The notes under the pieces: generated by a model | Databases searched by the model: none | Told to the model about the DNA's origin: nothing | The model's input: only the letters and a program-made list of their open reading frames with translations | Shown: piece by piece, positions 14,754 through 16,334 of the stretch | Position numbering within the stretch: position 1 is the stretch's first letter | Layout of the letters: every line of letters starts with the position of its first letter | Translations under genes and position numbers: made by a program | From: CAYOXD01 sp964407825 | Lineage (GTDB): Bacteria > Desulfobacterota > Desulfobacteria > Desulfobacterales > JAFDDL01 | DNA length: 16,334 nucleotides | Assembly (NCBI GenBank): GCA_964407825.1 | Contig: CAYOXD010000068.1 | Span: forward strand, 1 to 16,334 | Direction: 5' to 3'

Positions 14754-15776
14754 GTGTCCGGATTCGCATCGATTCAGGATCAACAGCGGCCCATTGGCAT
14801 CCTGGCTGGCTTTTTGCGGGCGGACAAGCTGCCCCACGCCATGGTTTTCTCCGGACCGGAGGGTGTGGGCAAACGGGCGGCTGCGGAGGCCCTGGCCATG
14901 GCATGCAACTGTACCGGCCCCGCGACGACGTCGGCGGGGGACAGCATGCCATCCGGTTGCGGGCGGTGCCGGCCCTGCCGGAAGATCCTGGCTGGAAGCC
15001 ACCCGGACATCCTTTCTATCGAAGCATCCGGGCAGTTTATCCGCATTGGCCAGATTCGGGATCTGATGGGAGTTCTGGCCATGAAGCCCTATGAGGCGCG
15101 GCTGCGGGTGGTCATCGTCCCCGATGCGCAACGGATGAACCCGGAAGCAGGCAATGCGCTGCTGAAGGTCCTGGAAGAGCCGCCGGAGCGGACGATATTG
15201 ATTCTGACCGCGCCGGGCACCGCCGAGCTTCTTCCCACCATCACCTCCCGGTGCCAGCAGATTCGATTCAATCCCCTGACCCTGGAAAGCTTGGCTGGCA
15301 AGCTTTCGGAGACATTGGACCTTTCCCCTGGGAACGCCCGGATATTGGCTGCTGTGGCAGGGGGGAGCCAGGGGAGGGCGCTGAGGCTCCACCGACAAAA
15401 CTGGCTGGAGAAGCGTCAATATCTTGTCGGGACTCTGGGGTGCCTCGATGTCGCTGAGGGGGCTGAGCATCCGCCGGTAACGGTATTGATGTCCCTCGCG
15501 CTGGCGTTGGGTGGGAACAGGGATTCGCTGACGGAGGCCATAGACCTATTGATGACCCTGTATCGGGACCTGGCCGTGGGCAGGTACCGCCGGACCGGGC
15601 TCATGAATGAGGACCTTTCGGAGCGTATTCTTGCCGCAGCCGGGAAGATGGAAGAAGGCGCTATCCTGAGCCGGATCGAGGCCCTTGAGACCGCTGGAAG
15701 GCGGTTGAGGGCAAATGCCAATCCGCGTTTAACTGCGGAGGCACTCTTTTTGCAGCTGGGGGGCTATGGAGGATAG
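14754..15776 (+). CDS. holB: DNA polymerase III subunit delta' (clamp-loader subunit)
   Basis: Delta' is part of the replication clamp loader that places the beta clamp on DNA. The 340-residue product shows FSGPEGVGKRAAAE (Walker A, Lys40), a zinc module with cysteines at 51 or 53, 69, 72 and 75 (CGRCRPC), a degenerate Walker B region (RVVIVPDAQRMN), NALLKVLEEPPE and the SRC motif in TITSRCQQIRF that supplies the arginine finger. The C-terminal half is helical and poorly conserved, as expected. The start is GTG 14754, just after the stop of the HU/IHF-like gene (TAG 14747-14749); translation is probably coupled. A PSP1 gene follows 74 bp later, an arrangement also known from B. subtilis (holB-yaaT), although tmk, which lies nearby there, is here on the other strand. 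Confidence 0.95.
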   Translation: MSGFASIQDQQRPIGILAGFLRADKLPHAMVFSGPEGVGKRAAAEALAMACNCTGPATTSAGDSMPSGCGRCRPCRKILAGSHPDILSIEASGQFIRIGQIRDLMGVLAMKPYEARLRVVIVPDAQRMNPEAGNALLKVLEEPPERTILILTAPGTAELLPTITSRCQQIRFNPLTLESLAGKLSETLDLSPGNARILAAVAGGSQGRALRLHRQNWLEKRQYLVGTLGCLDVAEGAEHPPVTVLMSLALALGGNRDSLTEAIDLLMTLYRDLAVGRYRRTGLMNEDLSERILAAAGKMEEGAILSRIEALETAGRRLRANANPRLTAEALFLQLGGYGG

Positions 15777-15850
15777 GCTTCGGGCTGTTTGGAATCTATC
15801 AACGATCCGTTGGGAGCCTTTGGCGGACCTGGCGGTTTTTGGAAATAAAT

Positions 15851-16334
15851 ATGAAAAAAGCGGTGGGGATACGGTTTAAGGTCGGGGGAAAGATCTATGA
15901 TTTCGAGAGCGGCGCCTTTGTGTTGAACGCGGGGGATCATGTGATCGTTGAAACGGAGCACGGCTTCGGGTTTGGTACCGTGGTCGTTGCGCCAAGGCCC
16001 TACGAGGAATCGGCGGATCGGCCCTTGAAAAAGATTTTCCGCCTGGCCAACCCGAACGATTTTACCCAGATTGAACGGAACCGGAAAAAGGAGAAGGAGG
16101 CTTACGCATACTGCCTCGAGTGTATCAAGCAACTGGGCCTGAACATGAACCTGTTCTCCGTGGAGAGCACCTTCGACGGCGAGAAGCTCACCTTCTTCTT
16201 TACGGCCGAGGCGCGCGTTGATTTCAGACAGCTTGTCAAGATGCTGGTCAAACGCCTGGGGGTGCGGATCGAAATGCGTCAGGTGGGGATTCGAAACCAG
16301 GCCAAGATGTGCGGGGGCTTGGGCCGTTGCGGGA
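15851..16334 (+). CDS. ricT: PSP1/RicT (YaaT) family protein, 3' end cut by window
   Basis: 161 codons are visible before the window ends. The PSP1 domain is shown by VGIRFKVGGKIYDFESG, GDHVIVETEHGFGFGTVV, an Asn/Lys-rich helix (RNRKKEKEAYAYCLECIKQLGL), FDGEKLTFFFTAEARVDFRQLVKML and RIEMRQVGIRNQAKMCGGLGRCG. The final Cys-rich stretch starts the region which, in B. subtilis YaaT, helps hold a [4Fe-4S] cluster. There YaaT (RicT) works with YlbF and YmcA to adjust RNase Y cutting. Whether that partnership exists here is unknown, since no ylbF or ymcA gene is in the window. ATG 15851 follows a weak TTTTTGGAAA. It is downstream of holB in the same direction, probably one transcript. About 100 or more residues should lie beyond the right edge. 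Confidence 0.93.
   Translation, partial: MKKAVGIRFKVGGKIYDFESGAFVLNAGDHVIVETEHGFGFGTVVVAPRPYEESADRPLKKIFRLANPNDFTQIERNRKKEKEAYAYCLECIKQLGLNMNLFSVESTFDGEKLTFFFTAEARVDFRQLVKMLVKRLGVRIEMRQVGIRNQAKMCGGLGRCG

Noticed and set aside
15766..15879. A 37-codon frame starting MEDRLRAVW between holB and the PSP1 gene
   Set aside because: It overlaps the ends of both neighbours and has no recognisable feature; probably chance.

Overview
The window is GC-rich bacterial chromosome with dense, ordinary gene spacing. It looks like a Gram-negative anaerobe of the Desulfobacterota (Desulfosarcina/Desulfococcus-like sulfate reducers). That placement is inference: LptD shows an outer membrane, and RNase J, a 2[4Fe-4S] ferredoxin, a PSP1/RicT protein beside holB and a cysteine synthase/CysRS-like fusion fit that group. 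No rRNA, tRNA, CRISPR array, insertion sequence, integrase or phage gene was seen.

Layout. Everything from 1 to about 11352 is on the minus strand and everything from about 11528 to the end is on the plus strand, diverging from a 175-bp intergenic region. Reading the minus strand in its own direction: surE (nucleotide phosphatase), tmk (dTMP kinase), a 764-residue cysteine synthase fused to a CysRS-like domain, an unrecognised 331-residue protein, a small 2[4Fe-4S] ferredoxin with its own likely promoter, an unrecognised ~110-residue protein overlapping rnj (RNase J) by ATGA, ftsK, and a hisH-hisF fusion that runs off the left edge. On the plus strand: lptD, a NusG-family antiterminator paralogue, an HU/IHF-type protein, holB (DNA polymerase III delta') and a PSP1/RicT-family gene cut by the right edge.

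Most genes are housekeeping: histidine synthesis, chromosome segregation, RNA turnover, nucleotide supply, replication and outer-membrane LPS assembly. Two fused enzymes stand out. (1) The histidine cyclase is a single HisH-HisF polypeptide whose HisF half carries the insertions and signature stretches of eukaryotic HIS7, unlike ordinary short bacterial HisF. (2) The cysteine synthase is fused in frame to a CysRS-like domain whose HIGH and KMSKS motifs are both eroded and which has lost one zinc-ligand cysteine, while the PLP half looks intact. The second is the best candidate here for a poorly described activity. Lesser points are a NusG paralogue next to lptD, an unknown small protein coupled to RNase J, and inverted repeats in the leaders of the HU-like and hisHF genes.
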